The notes beneath the pieces were generated by a model. The model was not told the origin of the DNA and searched no databases. It was given only the letters and a program-made list of their open reading frames with translations. A stretch of DNA of 64,000 nucleotides from Corinectria fuckeliana (lineage: Eukaryota > Ascomycota > Sordariomycetes > Hypocreales > Nectriaceae): contig WPDH01000223.1 of the NCBI GenBank assembly GCA_019137255.1, forward strand, positions 124,001 to 188,000. The letters are read 5' to 3'. This document shows positions 30,555 through 41,859 of this stretch, one piece after another (the first letter of the stretch is position 1; every line of letters begins with the position of its first letter). Made by a program: the position numbers and the translations under genes.

Positions 30555-31753
30555 GCTTGACGGAGGAGCTGAGATGAACTACTAGTAAGGCCTGGGTTTC
30601 CAAAAGGGTTTCCAGCGGACCTTGATGTAATGTGTAATGAACGGTGTGTATGAAGTATACAGTCCTAATAGGCCCATGAAAGCCCCGCGCCGCAATGTCC
30701 CTATCTTCTATACAACGCTTTGTCATCCTCTGGCAAGTTACGGAGTATTGTCCGATTACTTCCGTTGCCAAAACATCCACTAAAAGCACGGCATATCATA
30801 TTCACATAAAGGACAATCGTTCATCATTTAGAGACGTCGAATTGATGGTTGAGAGAACTGGTCATATCATATTCATGCCTTTTCGTCGTCAGAATCGTCA
30901 TCAACAATCAAATCAGCCTCGCCTCCAGGTGCTCTTCGAGATCCTGGATGCTGCTGAGACTGGCCCTTTCCAGTACCTTTCCAACGCCCATCGCCCCCGC
31001 CATTATTTATATAATCTACATGGTTTCAACACGACGCTTGAAAGTCGGTCGGCATCGTCCTCGACGCAACGGACTCTCTTGGCCCCGTCACTCTTTTCTC
31101 TTTCCTTTCTTCTTCCTTTCTTCTCCCTTTCCTCGCTTTGTGTTTGGTTCCCTTCTCTCTGCAGTCCCCTTGCAGACTCCAGATTCCGCTATATCTGGAT
31201 TATTACCCCCGGTAACCATGTGCTTCCAATATGTCTAATCCTTCAAATGTAGTTCGTACACGCAATCTCGGTGCCGAGATGCAAAGAGCAATACAGTCCG
31301 CGTCCGGCCACGCATCACCAAGGCGAGCGTGTACCTCGCGCCAGTCGTGCAAGTATGCTAACCTGGAAAAACAAGGAAGAAAAATTGCGCGAATCATCGT
31401 GTCAAAGCTATGTCGCCAGATCTCAGATAATCCCCGCTTCGATCATAGAATAACCGATGAAAATAACGCCCAAGAAACAACAGCCGGTTGCTGTTGCCGT
31501 CCAGATGTCGTAGTATCGTAGTATCGTGTCATGGTAGCTAATGTAGCCATGTTCAGCAAGGTGCAGTATCCTTTCCGTCGCTTCGATCGCCAAGTCCCGG
31601 GTCGGCCCAGACATATCCATTGATAGGTATTCCAGCATAAGAACCAACAGTTTCAACGCCTATACAGGCACGTCGGACGCTGATAACATCCAGAGTTGGG
31701 GGGGGGTAAGCAGAGCTCATCGTACCATGTTGCTCGGCTACGGTCAAATCCCT
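30555..31753. other. Intergenic region downstream of WEE1
   Basis: Separates the FAD oxidoreductase start from the WEE1 stop. Two overlapping short frames on the minus strand near 30873-31020 look protein-like (see findings). A pyrimidine-rich tract lies at 31080-31150. No secure gene. Confidence 0.45.
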
Positions 31754-34700
31754 TCAAACGTCCGTCATTTCCGTATCGCTATCCACCTGAATGGACACGG
31801 GGAAGAGTTCGGCTGGACCCCAGCTTCCCTCGTACACTGTCGCGGGGGCGGCGCGGTGCTCGGCTACCCATTGCAATCCCTCCAGCTCTAGCACATGTTG
31901 CACAGAGGGTCGTTCGCTAGGCTCCTGTACCGTCATCCATCGAACCACGGAATCAAGAGAGCTGGGGTCGAATGCGTTGACCATGAAGTCGGGAGGTTGC
32001 TGCATTTCCGATCGCTTGTATGAGCCAAACAAGTTGCTGGGGTCGTGTGTTTTCCCGCTTCCGAACTCGTCGCTGTGGACAGATTCGGCAGGGTTGCCAG
32101 TAGCGTCCCGCTGGACCTCGATCGACGGAGTCCAGGTGAGGCTTGGGACCTCGGAAAGGTCACCCGACCTCAAGGCGATCCACGTGGGACCGTTGTCAGG
32201 TAGCACCACGTTGGCCGCGGTTTCCAGAATGATGAGTCCCAGAGAGAAAACATCGGCGGACTGCCCAACTCTGCCCTTGAGCATCTCGGGTGCCATGTAC
32301 TCACGGTCTCCCTCGACGTCAACCCCGTGAGCAGATGTGCACACCTGCGCAAGGCCAAAGTCGCCAATCTTAAGGATCCCCTCAAAAGTAATTAAGATGT
32401 TTGCTGGCTTCAGATCGAGGTGCATAAACCCAGCCTCGTGAATTTCCTTCAGTCCCTGCGCGCCAAGGTTAGCAGCCATGCCATAGAACATCAACCTGTT
32501 CGCTTACCGAGCAAAGGTCCTGCAAAATCTTGAAGATGCGGAAATCGTCCAATCGACCCCCGCGTCCGACGTTGCCCAAGAACTTATCAAGAGTGCCTTC
32601 TTCGCAAAATTCCGTCTGGATATAGAGATGGAGGTTGTGTTCCCAATCGTCGTAGTATTTTACCACGTGTTCAGAATGTGATAGGGCCTTCAGGATCTGA
32701 GCCTCTCTGACTTTTGTCTCACGGTCCTTTGGACCGTGGTAAGGGTGTTTGGCCTTCTTCACGGCAAAGACCTGTCCCTTGATAGGGCTTCGAGAACGCT
32801 CACTGGGCGTAGTGGAAACCAGGGCATCAAAGGCCATTTGTCGGTGGTCCAGTTTCATAACCCGATAAACGGTAGAAAACTCGCCCTTTCCAATCTGTTC
32901 AACCTTGTCGAACCTCGAGCCGAGACTTGCGTCGACGTCGACGTTGCTGGTGCGAATATTGACCGGGGTAACGAGAAGGCTCGTAGAAGATCGGAAGTCC
33001 CGCCCAGCTGTTGGTGTGACTGGGGGTGGCATGCTATCGAGGTATCCATCGCCAGCCTGCGAAATAGACAGCCGGCTGGTATCCAAGGGTAGCAAGCTCT
33101 CCTGGGGGGTTTGCGGGGTTCGTCGTCCATCAACAGGACTCGCTGAATCGGCAACAATCATCTTAGCATATACTTCTTGCGTGGTTTTGACGGAAAATGA
33201 AACAGATCCCGCGCTTAGGGGCGCCGGAGGTTGAAGACCTCGTCGGGCTCTTGAGCGACTGAACGAAGAGCAGGAAATACGGAGAGAGACGTTTTCCCCA
33301 CACTCGATGGGAGCTGGTTGATGTGACACACGGTTTGAGGTGTCTGGGATTTCGAGGGCCGACTTACAGGTGGATTCACGGGAAATGATGGGTCGAACTG
33401 CTGAGGTGGGAGGCAAGATTCGATTGGCGCTGGGGCTTTCGAGGGAGTGTTCGCTGACGTTGCTGAGATTGCTCAGACTGGGAGTCATGGTGTTCTTGGT
33501 CGGAGTAGGAGGGGCATCACCCTCCAAGGGCGTCGATAGGTCAATGCTGTCCCCAAAGAGATTGTGCTCTTCACCATCAAGACTCAGCACGCTGCCGCGG
33601 CGAGAGCTTCTGGAGGCGTTGCCGCGCTGGAAGATGGATAGTCCCTTTCCAGGGTTACCAAAGGTGCTGGGTGCCTGGCCTCCAATGGGGTTGAAGGGGG
33701 TAGAAGGGAGGCCGCCAAAAGAATTCCGGTTGTTACCCCGTTTCTTCATGGCGCTGCCAGCGGGCGGTGGGAAGGTAGCAAATGGGTTCGAGTGCTTCTT
33801 GCAAGGAGTGTCGGGAGGCGCCATTTTCTTATCGGCATCGTCTTCGGGATTGCGGTTGACCTTGGAGATGAGCCCGGTGGAGTTAAAGGCTCCAACCCAC
33901 AGCTGTGACCTGTTGGGGGTTGCCATTGATCTCGTCAGATCGATCGAGCGCACCGGCCTCGTGGCATTGAGTGGTAGAGACTTGGAGAATGGATGGGGTC
34001 TCGGACGATCGGGAGCTCTTGCCAGAGGCGCAAAAAATGGTACCTCCTCAGTGAGACTATTTCCAGACGAAGAGGTCGTCAACGTCTTTGAGAGGGGGTG
34101 GGGTTGGTGGGGGGTTTTGCTGTCCATAAGGTTGCTGGGTGGGTTGGAGAGAGGTGTCGTAGAGATTGTGAAAGGACTGTCCCGAACATGGGGTGGGACA
34201 AATTGGTCGAAAGAGAGGCGTGGTCGGCTGCGGACTGGTGAGAAGTCGGCACTGATTTGAGCCAGCTGTCGCTCGCCCGTCCGCCTACCCAGAGATCCTC
34301 GGTCGCCGTACCTTTGCTGCAGGGTCGACTTCCGCAGAGAGGACGAACGCTTTGGAACATTGGTGGTCGGGGTTGGGGAGGACTGTGGGTCGCGAAGAAG
34401 CGCACCACCCGAAAGTTCATATTCGGAAAAAGAGTCTTCATGGATGGAGAAACTCTGAGAAGATGTGGTGTTTGCCCCGAAGATGTTCTGATCTTCATTC
34501 TGGACCAGACCCGTGATTCCATGCAAGCTGCGCCGCTTAGCCACGGGGCTTCCTTGGCTGGGTTGGTCTAGATTCATAGTCGCATCACTGCGTTTCAGCG
34601 AACCGGTATTCGAAACCATGTAGTTGTCACTATTGGTGTCGAGGGCGTTGAGTGACTCTGACTGCGATGAACCAGAAACGTCTAGATGGAGACTATGTCG

Positions 34701-35252
34701 CTTGTTGTCGCAACTTTTGCTCCGGCCGGGACTGGATGCTGCGAGGGCAAGGTTCTCCTGTCCTGGCGAGTGAGGAGCGGACGCGGGAGTCGTAGACGCC
34801 AGTGAATTGCCGTTGTCGGGCGTCGTGATGAGCGCTCTCTTCAGGGGGCTCTTCGGTGATGCGCGCGCTCGTGTCAGTGGCCTTGATGGAGATGATTTCT
34901 TTGCGGAGCGCAGCGACAGTCGCACACTAGGACGGAAGGGGGTAAATATTGACTGGTGGGGGGCGTTTGCGTGGGCGGAATTAGCGTGAGGCGGAGCCGA
35001 TCGAGTGTGCGATGGTAAAGGTTGTTGATGTTGTGGTGTTGAGCCGAAACGTCGACAGGGCGACTGAGGCGATGTCGAGTGTGAGCCTTCGAGGCTCTCC
35101 GAGCTGTGCGAGTTGTTCCGCGACAGGAACTTTGACGGCGATCTGGACATGGAGCGTCGCAGAGTGCGTACAGCTGATGTCACATCTATCTGGTGTGCGT
35201 GCGTTGGTGACGGCAGGGCGAGGGTGCCACCACTGCTATTGGAGAAGGACAT
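31754..35252 (-). CDS. WEE1: Wee1-type mitosis inhibitor protein kinase
   Basis: Two exons, 35252-32508 and 32455-31754, with a 52-nt intron (GTAAGC donor, GCTAAC branch, GCGCAG acceptor), give 1148 residues. The N-terminal ~775 residues are Ser/Pro-rich and disordered, typical of a phospho-regulated arm with many SP/TP sites. The kinase domain starts near 784 ('VEQIGKGEFSTVYR'), with 'VFAVKKAK' (ATP-binding Lys), 'VVKYYDDWEHNLHLYIQTEFC', the Wee1-type catalytic loop 'HLDLKPANIL' (about 925-934), 'IGDFGLA' and 'EGDREYMAPEML'. Wee1/Swe1 phosphorylates the inhibitory Tyr of Cdk1 and delays mitotic entry. The junction falls inside the alphaE helix ('LCS/GLKEIHEAGF') and is in phase. The start at 35252 is the first ATG in frame; the upstream in-frame extension begins at a non-ATG codon. 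Confidence 0.93.
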
Positions 35253-35621
35253 TGTGAGGAAGTGGAATGCAGGTGTCGGGGCTATCGCGGGTGGTCGAAG
35301 AGGAATGCCCACGTAAGCAAGGCTAGATATACGTGTGGGAGGCCTTTACCGGTTGATCTGAGGCGAAGAACAGCGGACCATCCGGCTAAGGAGGCGATCC
35401 GAAGGTGGGATCTGAAGCGGCTGTCGATGGGTGATCGTGGGGAGGTGTGCACGCTTGTCGGCGAGGCCAGGAGAGCGGCGCGAGGCAATACCCAACGAAA
35501 TCCCGAAGCAATACCAGTCTCACTGGGAAGCCGTGGTCATATCATGACTCGGCAAACAAAAGGCAGGCAGGCGCTAGAGGGACGTAGAGGATGCGTGAGA
35601 GGTGCAGGCTGCAGTCAAACT

Positions 35622-35645
35622 GCAGGCAGGCAGGCAGGCAGGCAG
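35622..35645. repeat. (GCAG)6 microsatellite
   Basis: Six uninterrupted tetranucleotide copies in the WEE1 upstream region. Confidence 0.95.
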
Positions 35646-37580
35646 AGACAAAAAGATGCAGTTTCCGAGGTGAGATGAAAGTGATGGTGAAGGTGGAGAG
35701 AATTGAAAGGCGGGTGCTGAGTAGGATGGATGAAAATGATAGCTGGAGTCGTCTGGCGGTGGAGGCAGTAGCAATTGTCGTCGTCTTCGTTGTCGTCGTA
35801 TCGGGGGGATTCAGAAACGGGGCAGTTAGGCCATGGCGCAAACACTTCTTAACGCAGCCCAGTCTTCCTCGTTTGGTGCCTTTGTTATCGCAAGCGCGAA
35901 GGCGGGAGACGGGAGACCCCTCGTGTGGAGGCAGTTGAGACCGAATGGCTTCTCAGGGCATAACGTGGATCCGGGACGGGTCTGGTGACTCAGGATATCG
36001 AGGTGAGAAGAAAACGACTGGCAGCGGCGAATCGGACTGGTATGCAGGCGGTTTGTTTGGAAAGTTGGCAGATGGTGTGGGAGGAATTGGGGGACTGGTT
36101 AACGACTTCTGGCGCTGGGACCGAGAACTGGGCGTGTGGGATTAAGAGTCGGGGCCAGGCGCGTGGGCGTAGCGCTAGGTGCTGGTAGTAGGGGGGGCGG
36201 GGGAGGCAGGCAGGATAGAGGGTAGACACAGTGAGTTGCAGGTTTGGCGCCGGGCTGTTTTGCAAGAGCGTGGTGGAGGCGGGCGGGCAGGCGGGCAGGC
36301 GGGCAAGCCAGGCGCAGGAGGCAGGAGCAGGTGCAAGGTGGTGCGGGTGGACCGAGCAGACATGACCAGACAAGAGGGGCAGGCTAGGGGACACGGGACG
36401 CGGGTGACGGGCCTAAGAAGAGCCACGGGGAGGGCTTGACGAGAAGTCGAGTGGGTTTTGGGGGTGCAAATTGGGTGCGCGTTTGCCTTGGTGCGCCCAA
36501 GAAGCCTAAGCAAGGTGACGCATTTGTTTACACTCTTTCCGCATAGGGTCTAGCGCGACACGTCGTGAGCGCGTCTGTTTGGACAGGGGGCCGGACGTTG
36601 GGTCCCCTCCGGCCCCCTCCTGCCTCCTCGCCCCTCTCAGGCCCTCTTGGGCGCTACTAGGACCCCGGTCAGGCCATGGCGCCGCGGGCTGGTACCCCCG
36701 TGGCCCGCTATGGCCCGCCTAGTACGCCCCGCCGCCTTCTACAACAGTACATAGTACGTGAGTACCTCACTCTGGTCCATCCGTCGAGACAAACGTTAGA
36801 CTACTAATTAGTTGCCTATCGCATTCCCCCGCCGGGTGAGTCTTCAGCTCCATCAGACCTAAACTAACTCTGCCTTTAAATCTAGATGGATGGTTTTCAA
36901 TCTGGACAAATAACAAGTAATCTAAGCCCCCGTTTTTTTCACACCTTCGTACTACGTAGGTTTGGCTGGTCGTCGCCGCTCTTCGCGCTCGATGTGCCAA
37001 GCCGCCAGCATTATAGGCTACACAGGTACATACAAACATCTTGTCGAGAACAAAAACAAACACGGAGGGACAGACTGCGGTCGAACCTCAGCGCAAGCCA
37101 AGACCAAGCAGGACACATCGGAGCGAGATACTTCGTAAACCTCCAGTCTGTGCTTCCGCCTGATCGCCCTCCTCCGGCTCGCTTTCACTGAATAGGTAGG
37201 CCCCCTTGGTGACACTGGCACGTCCCCAGCGCCCCAACATGGACCCCGGCTGGCAGCAGCTCCACAGGGCGCATCTCAGCGCCAGTGCCCAGGGGTCCTC
37301 CCGTCCTGAACCCCAACCCTGAAGGGTCCCCTTGGGTTCCAGCCTGCCAGCGGCCAGGTTGCCAGCCTCCAGGGCCCCTAACGACTCTTGACGGGAGTCT
37401 CCTTCAGGGGAGGCCTTCCAGGGGCTTCCCAGGAGCCTGGAGGCTGGCTCCACGTCGTCTGGCACCGTCCCTAGCTCGCGGCCGATCAGCCATGTCATGG
37501 CATTGGATGGCATGGCTTTGGGACGAGATGGGACGGGATGGCACGAGGCGTCCGTGAGATGCTGAGAGCCCTTGACTGCA

Positions 37581-37583
<3 letters not shown>

Positions 37584-37613
<30 letters not shown>
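37584..37613. repeat. (TG)15 microsatellite
   Basis: Fifteen uninterrupted TG dinucleotides in intergenic DNA; a likely polymorphic marker and potential Z-DNA former. Confidence 0.95.
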
Positions 37614-37614
<1 letters not shown>

Positions 37615-39591
37615 CTGCTGCTGGCCTGTCGCATGGTCGCAGACGAATAAACGCCGGAGCCGCTCAACCGCCGTGTCAGTCCCCAACAGTGTCTCGGCAT
37701 TCCTGTCTGTCTTGATTCCCACCCGTTCGCTGGGCTTTTGTCGCTATCGGCGTCATGATCGCCGTTGCCTCTTCCCCTCATCCTGGGCATCATCCAGCTT
37801 CTGTTTGACTCGCCCCTGGTTGTTGTCTCCATCTCCATTCCTTGATTTTGCTTCGTCCACCAGTTGCTCGTCCTACATACGTAGTAGTAGACTTGATATT
37901 ACCTCCGCCGCTCGCCAACTCATCGTCGGGCATCCGTCAGCATCGGAGCACCTACGTATCCCCCTTCCGCCCCATTCAACCCACCCATCTCACATCCCCC
38001 ATCTCCATCTCCATCTCCATCTGCATCTGCATCCCAATGCAACAGGCGTCATGACGCGCAGCAAATCTCCCTTGATCACAACAAATAATCCATCCTCCCC
38101 TATTCACTCCACTGTTATTCAAACTAGCCAGCGGTGGTAATTTGGCATTTGATTATGCCTGTTTATGCTCGCCGGCCCATGTCATCTCGCTTCTTCTGGA
38201 AGAGTCCGGGGGTGGCCAGATCCGAACCATACTCGCGCTATGAGGCTTTGGTGGCTTTGCCCAAATCAAAGTTATTGTTCCCAGAAAATTAGGACTTCCC
38301 AGCTCGTGATTCCCACGGCCGACCACCAATAGCTGCCGTCTCCGGCATTTAGGTCGTGCCGGTGCATCTTGGTGTCTTGCCCCGTGCTCTCGATGATGCT
38401 CGATGATGCCCGAAGATGGCGACTTACACGGACCAAACCACCATCACCAATCCAAATATAGGACCTCCTCAAAAGTTCCGATGCACAAACTTTCCCCGCT
38501 CTCACCAAGCAGCACAATCCAGCACAATCCCATGGCTTGCACTAACGTAGGTACATGGACGGGCGCGGCCGGGCCGCTGTCCTTGCACAACGCAAAACGC
38601 GAACTCGTTGACCGCCTGACTGGTTGCATATTTTATGGGACGCTGCTGCAGCTAAGTCGGCCGTTGAAGCACACCGCACAAGTGTTGCGGCTCTACGAAT
38701 GAACCCCTACAGGTATTAATATTAGAAAGGGCTGTGAGTATAGGCGGTCTGATCTGTGTTCTTCGGACAGGTTTCTCCTGGCCCCTTTTGTGAAGACGAA
38801 AGTGAGGTTCACCAGCGAGTCCCAGTGCTCCAGCGTCTGCTCCTAGACGAAACTCTTTTAGCGAGGTTTGGAAGTTGTCCTTCTTCATGTCGCGGCTGTG
38901 TTGTCCGACGTCTCTCTAAACTCTCTCCAGCAACTACAAGTCCGTAACCTTCACAACATACTGCTAGGCGCCATCATACGCCAATAAAACCGACCCGTAC
39001 GAACAAGATGCATGCCAACGCGCCGACCGAAGAAAGAAGCATGGCGCATGGTGGCTTGATGCTCGTTCGACCAGAAATGCGACCAAGTGGACAAAATGAG
39101 GGCTTGGTTACCCTAGAGCGCTCGAATCATCGCGAGAATCTGCCGGCCGCCATCGGTTGGCCACGCTGGCATACCAAACGCACATGAGCGGGTCGCATTG
39201 CATATGCTGTCCGAATACATTGGCGCTTGCATGCGGGATAAGACTGCATGCTAGGCGATAGTTGATAGTGAGTGTCTTCATTGGGTAAACTTGACAGCAC
39301 CGAACTCAGAGTGAGACTTGTGGTTGGGGTTTAAGTCAGCACAATCCTCCTTCGTGGATATCCTCCACGATTCTCAACGAACCGCCAAGATGAGAAAGCC
39401 TCGAACTTGGCTGGACTGCGCACGGGTATGTCCCTTCTCGCTGGTGGCATTGATATTGAATTCTGCTGGTTCATCTTGATCTTATAAAATGCCATCACCC
39501 GGCAGGCAAGGCGCCCCCTCAACAAAGCCACGTCCTCGGCAGAGCGGGAACTCCCTTCAGGTTTCCCCGCACACAAGCGACACGTTGTCGA

Positions 39592-40844
39592 TCAGTACAA
39601 TTCCATCTTTTCCAGGTGGATAAGCCCGTTGGGCGGCTAGATCTAGATCAGTTTTCCGTGAAACAAAGTGCCCGAGACGAAAGGATCGCGCCGGCCGGTA
39701 TAGGAGGCGAGGGAGCCCGACTTACTGGTATGAACTGTCTCAATCTAACGCCAGCCTCTCTAAACACCTGCGCCGTCTCTTTGTCCATACTATAGCCGTG
39801 GGCGTAGACAACCTCGCTGATTCCCACTTGGCAAATCTTGATACTGCATGTCAGACATGGACACGTGTCGCAGTACAAGACCGAACCCTCGCGGATCCTC
39901 TCCCGTCCCGCCTCGAGGAGGGCGTTCTCTTCCGCGTGGATGCACAGACAGGTCGACAGTCCGACGCCAGAGCTGTTGGCCTCGTTGCACCTCGGGCAGC
40001 CCCCGTCGGCGCAGTTCTGGAGCCCTCGTGGCGTACCGTTATATCCCGTGCTTATAACCCTGCGTTCCCTGCCCACGAGCACGCACCCAACCCTGCGCTT
40101 CATGCAGTTGGAGCGATGGGCGGCCAGGGATGCCAGCGCCATGAAGTAGTTATCCCAGCTAGGGCGGAGACGATCGGGGTTGGGGATGTCGAGCTTCCCC
40201 AGCGTAGCGTACAGATGCGCCAGGGAGGCTGATGTGTTGAGCAGTCTCACGGCTGCCCTAGAGATGAGCTGCGATAAACCTGTCTCGGCATCATACAAGC
40301 GAGTATCACTTTTGGCGACAAAGTCTTCGAGACTCATTTTGGGCTTCCCGGAATGCGCAGCTCGGGCTTGATAGCGGTTCCAGCAGGTCGTCAGGGGGGC
40401 ATCCACCGAGAGGAGCAGGAAGAAAGGCCGGCGCACGAAGACGTCGAGAACAGCCTCAGTGGGGATGTCTGTGGTAACGAAGCGGCTCCGCCATCGCAGC
40501 GTCACGAAATCCAGGAGTTCTTCTGGTGTAGAGAAGGTATGAGGTTGAGCTTGCAGGGCGAGTGAAGTCTCAGACGACGATTGGGTGTCATTCTTGATGA
40601 GGAGGTTAGTCGAGGTTGGGACACCGGTGAAAGCCTCAGATGCGGCCGACTCTGCGTCCGTGGGCGACGAGGAGGGAGAAGATTGCAAATAGAGGCGTTT
40701 GAAGCCATGATGCTCCACCAGATATTGAGCCACCGTCTTCTTGCCTGAGCAGATGCCTGTTCGGTGAAATGAGTTGTGAGCGGTGAGTGCCAATCAGGAA
40801 CCGAGCAAGCTGTCGAACATACCGCCGCAGACTCCAATGAGCAT
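39592..40844 (-). CDS. DCD1: Deoxycytidylate (dCMP) deaminase with N-terminal P-loop region
   Basis: Three exons, 40844-40823 (22 nt), 40756-39726 and 39636-39592, give 365 residues. The tiny first exon supplies MLIGVCG and joins to 'GICSGKKTVAQYLVEHHGF', forming a P-loop (GGICSGK) like that of dephospho-CoA-kinase-type domains, which fungal dCMP deaminases carry at the N-terminus. The C-terminal deaminase has 'NYFMALASLAAHRSNC', 'VLVGRERRVISTGYNGTPRGL', the zinc/proton-shuttle motif HAEENA (about 280) and the second zinc motif 'CDTCPCLTC'. The last junction restores the family end 'RQFIPPPNGLIHLEKMELY'; without it the frame runs on to 39648. The enzyme makes dUMP for thymidylate synthesis and is normally allosterically set by dCTP/dTTP. 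It is divergent from ATG7. Confidence 0.92.
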
Positions 40845-41859
40845 CGTGAAGATATGCCCAGGTAATTTGCTGAGATTGAGAGTGGAACAAGGTTGAAAAC
40901 GAGCTCTTGGAAGCAAGAATCTGAGACTTGGGTTGGAGATTTGGCGAAGTCGTTACCGTCGAGACGCGATTTGACGACAAGCGCGTCCTCAGTAGTCGCT
41001 GCACGTGTGGGGTTGCGATTGCAGCCGTGGACTGCTAAGCACAGCCGGATATGCGCGGGAGGGAATGTAATGTAAGTCTAGGCCGTTGACGAAGCGACCA
41101 TCTTACGGCGACCACCAAGGCACGGTCAGATCGGAATTGTGAACGTATGCAAAATAACCAGGGGTAAGAGAGATGACTTACATCAAGCATAACGAGACCA
41201 TGTAAATCTCCCCGCCTTCGTTATCGATTGATAGAAGGTGGGATGTAAATATCGCTTGCTAGCGATGGGCCTTATTCCTGTGGAGACTGTAGCTTGATTG
41301 CGCTGTGATTAAGAACTGGAGTATACTCTACTAGGCAGTGCAAACTTCTAGCCGCACTTGATGATACAGGTTCTACGTATAATATACCAAATTGTCGATT
41401 CATAAATGTGGTTTATGCCTTTGTTGGAGCTGTGGTTGAGGCTCTAACTTTTTACCTAAGTTGGTTGTCTAGGTTAGGAGTAGTTTTCCGCACTGGCCAT
41501 TTGGTGGGGCTGTTCTGGCTGCCTGATGAGCACGTACCCCGCGGCGGGGTGGCACATGCCCTCGACACTACATCATCCGCGCCCGCCTTGTGATATAACC
41601 TAGGTCGTCAAATGACAGCATCGTTTCGTCAGCACTCGGAGTACTTGTAGCCTCAGCCTTGCCCTCTTCCCGCCGTCATATTTTCGCATGCCCTCTGCCC
41701 TCTCATAGCATCTTCATTCTTCATTCTTCCTCGGTGCTGAAGCGACCGTTGTCGTGCCCTTGTTTTCCGAGCTTCTCCGCCTGTCCTTGTGCCTCACTAC
41801 CCTCGTCGCGATATCGATACCCGCGCCCGATCCGCGAAAGAAGAGACTACCCGATCAAG
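40845..41859. promoter_or_regulatory. Shared divergent upstream region of DCD1 and ATG7
   Basis: About 1 kb between two divergent start codons. Pyrimidine-rich leader at about 41650-41830 before ATG7. No exon recognised; individual factor sites cannot be assigned from sequence alone. Confidence 0.5.

Larger units (their letters stand above)
35253..39591. other. 4.3-kb gene-free region upstream of WEE1
   Basis: No exon recognised on either strand. The WEE1-proximal half is purine-rich on the + strand (pyrimidine-rich in WEE1 sense) and carries (GCAG)6 at 35622-35645 and a GGGC(A)GG-type array near 36273-36312. A (TG)15 tract lies at 37584-37613. It probably contains a long WEE1 leader and promoter, and the region to 39591 also includes the 3' UTR of dCMP deaminase. 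Confidence 0.5.

Noticed and set aside
29041..30585. 514-codon + strand frame opposite the FAD oxidoreductase
   Set aside because: It is antisense to a gene with clear FAD motifs and conserved splice junction. The protein is low-complexity and Arg/Gly/Ala/Val-rich, as expected from GC-rich shadow frames.
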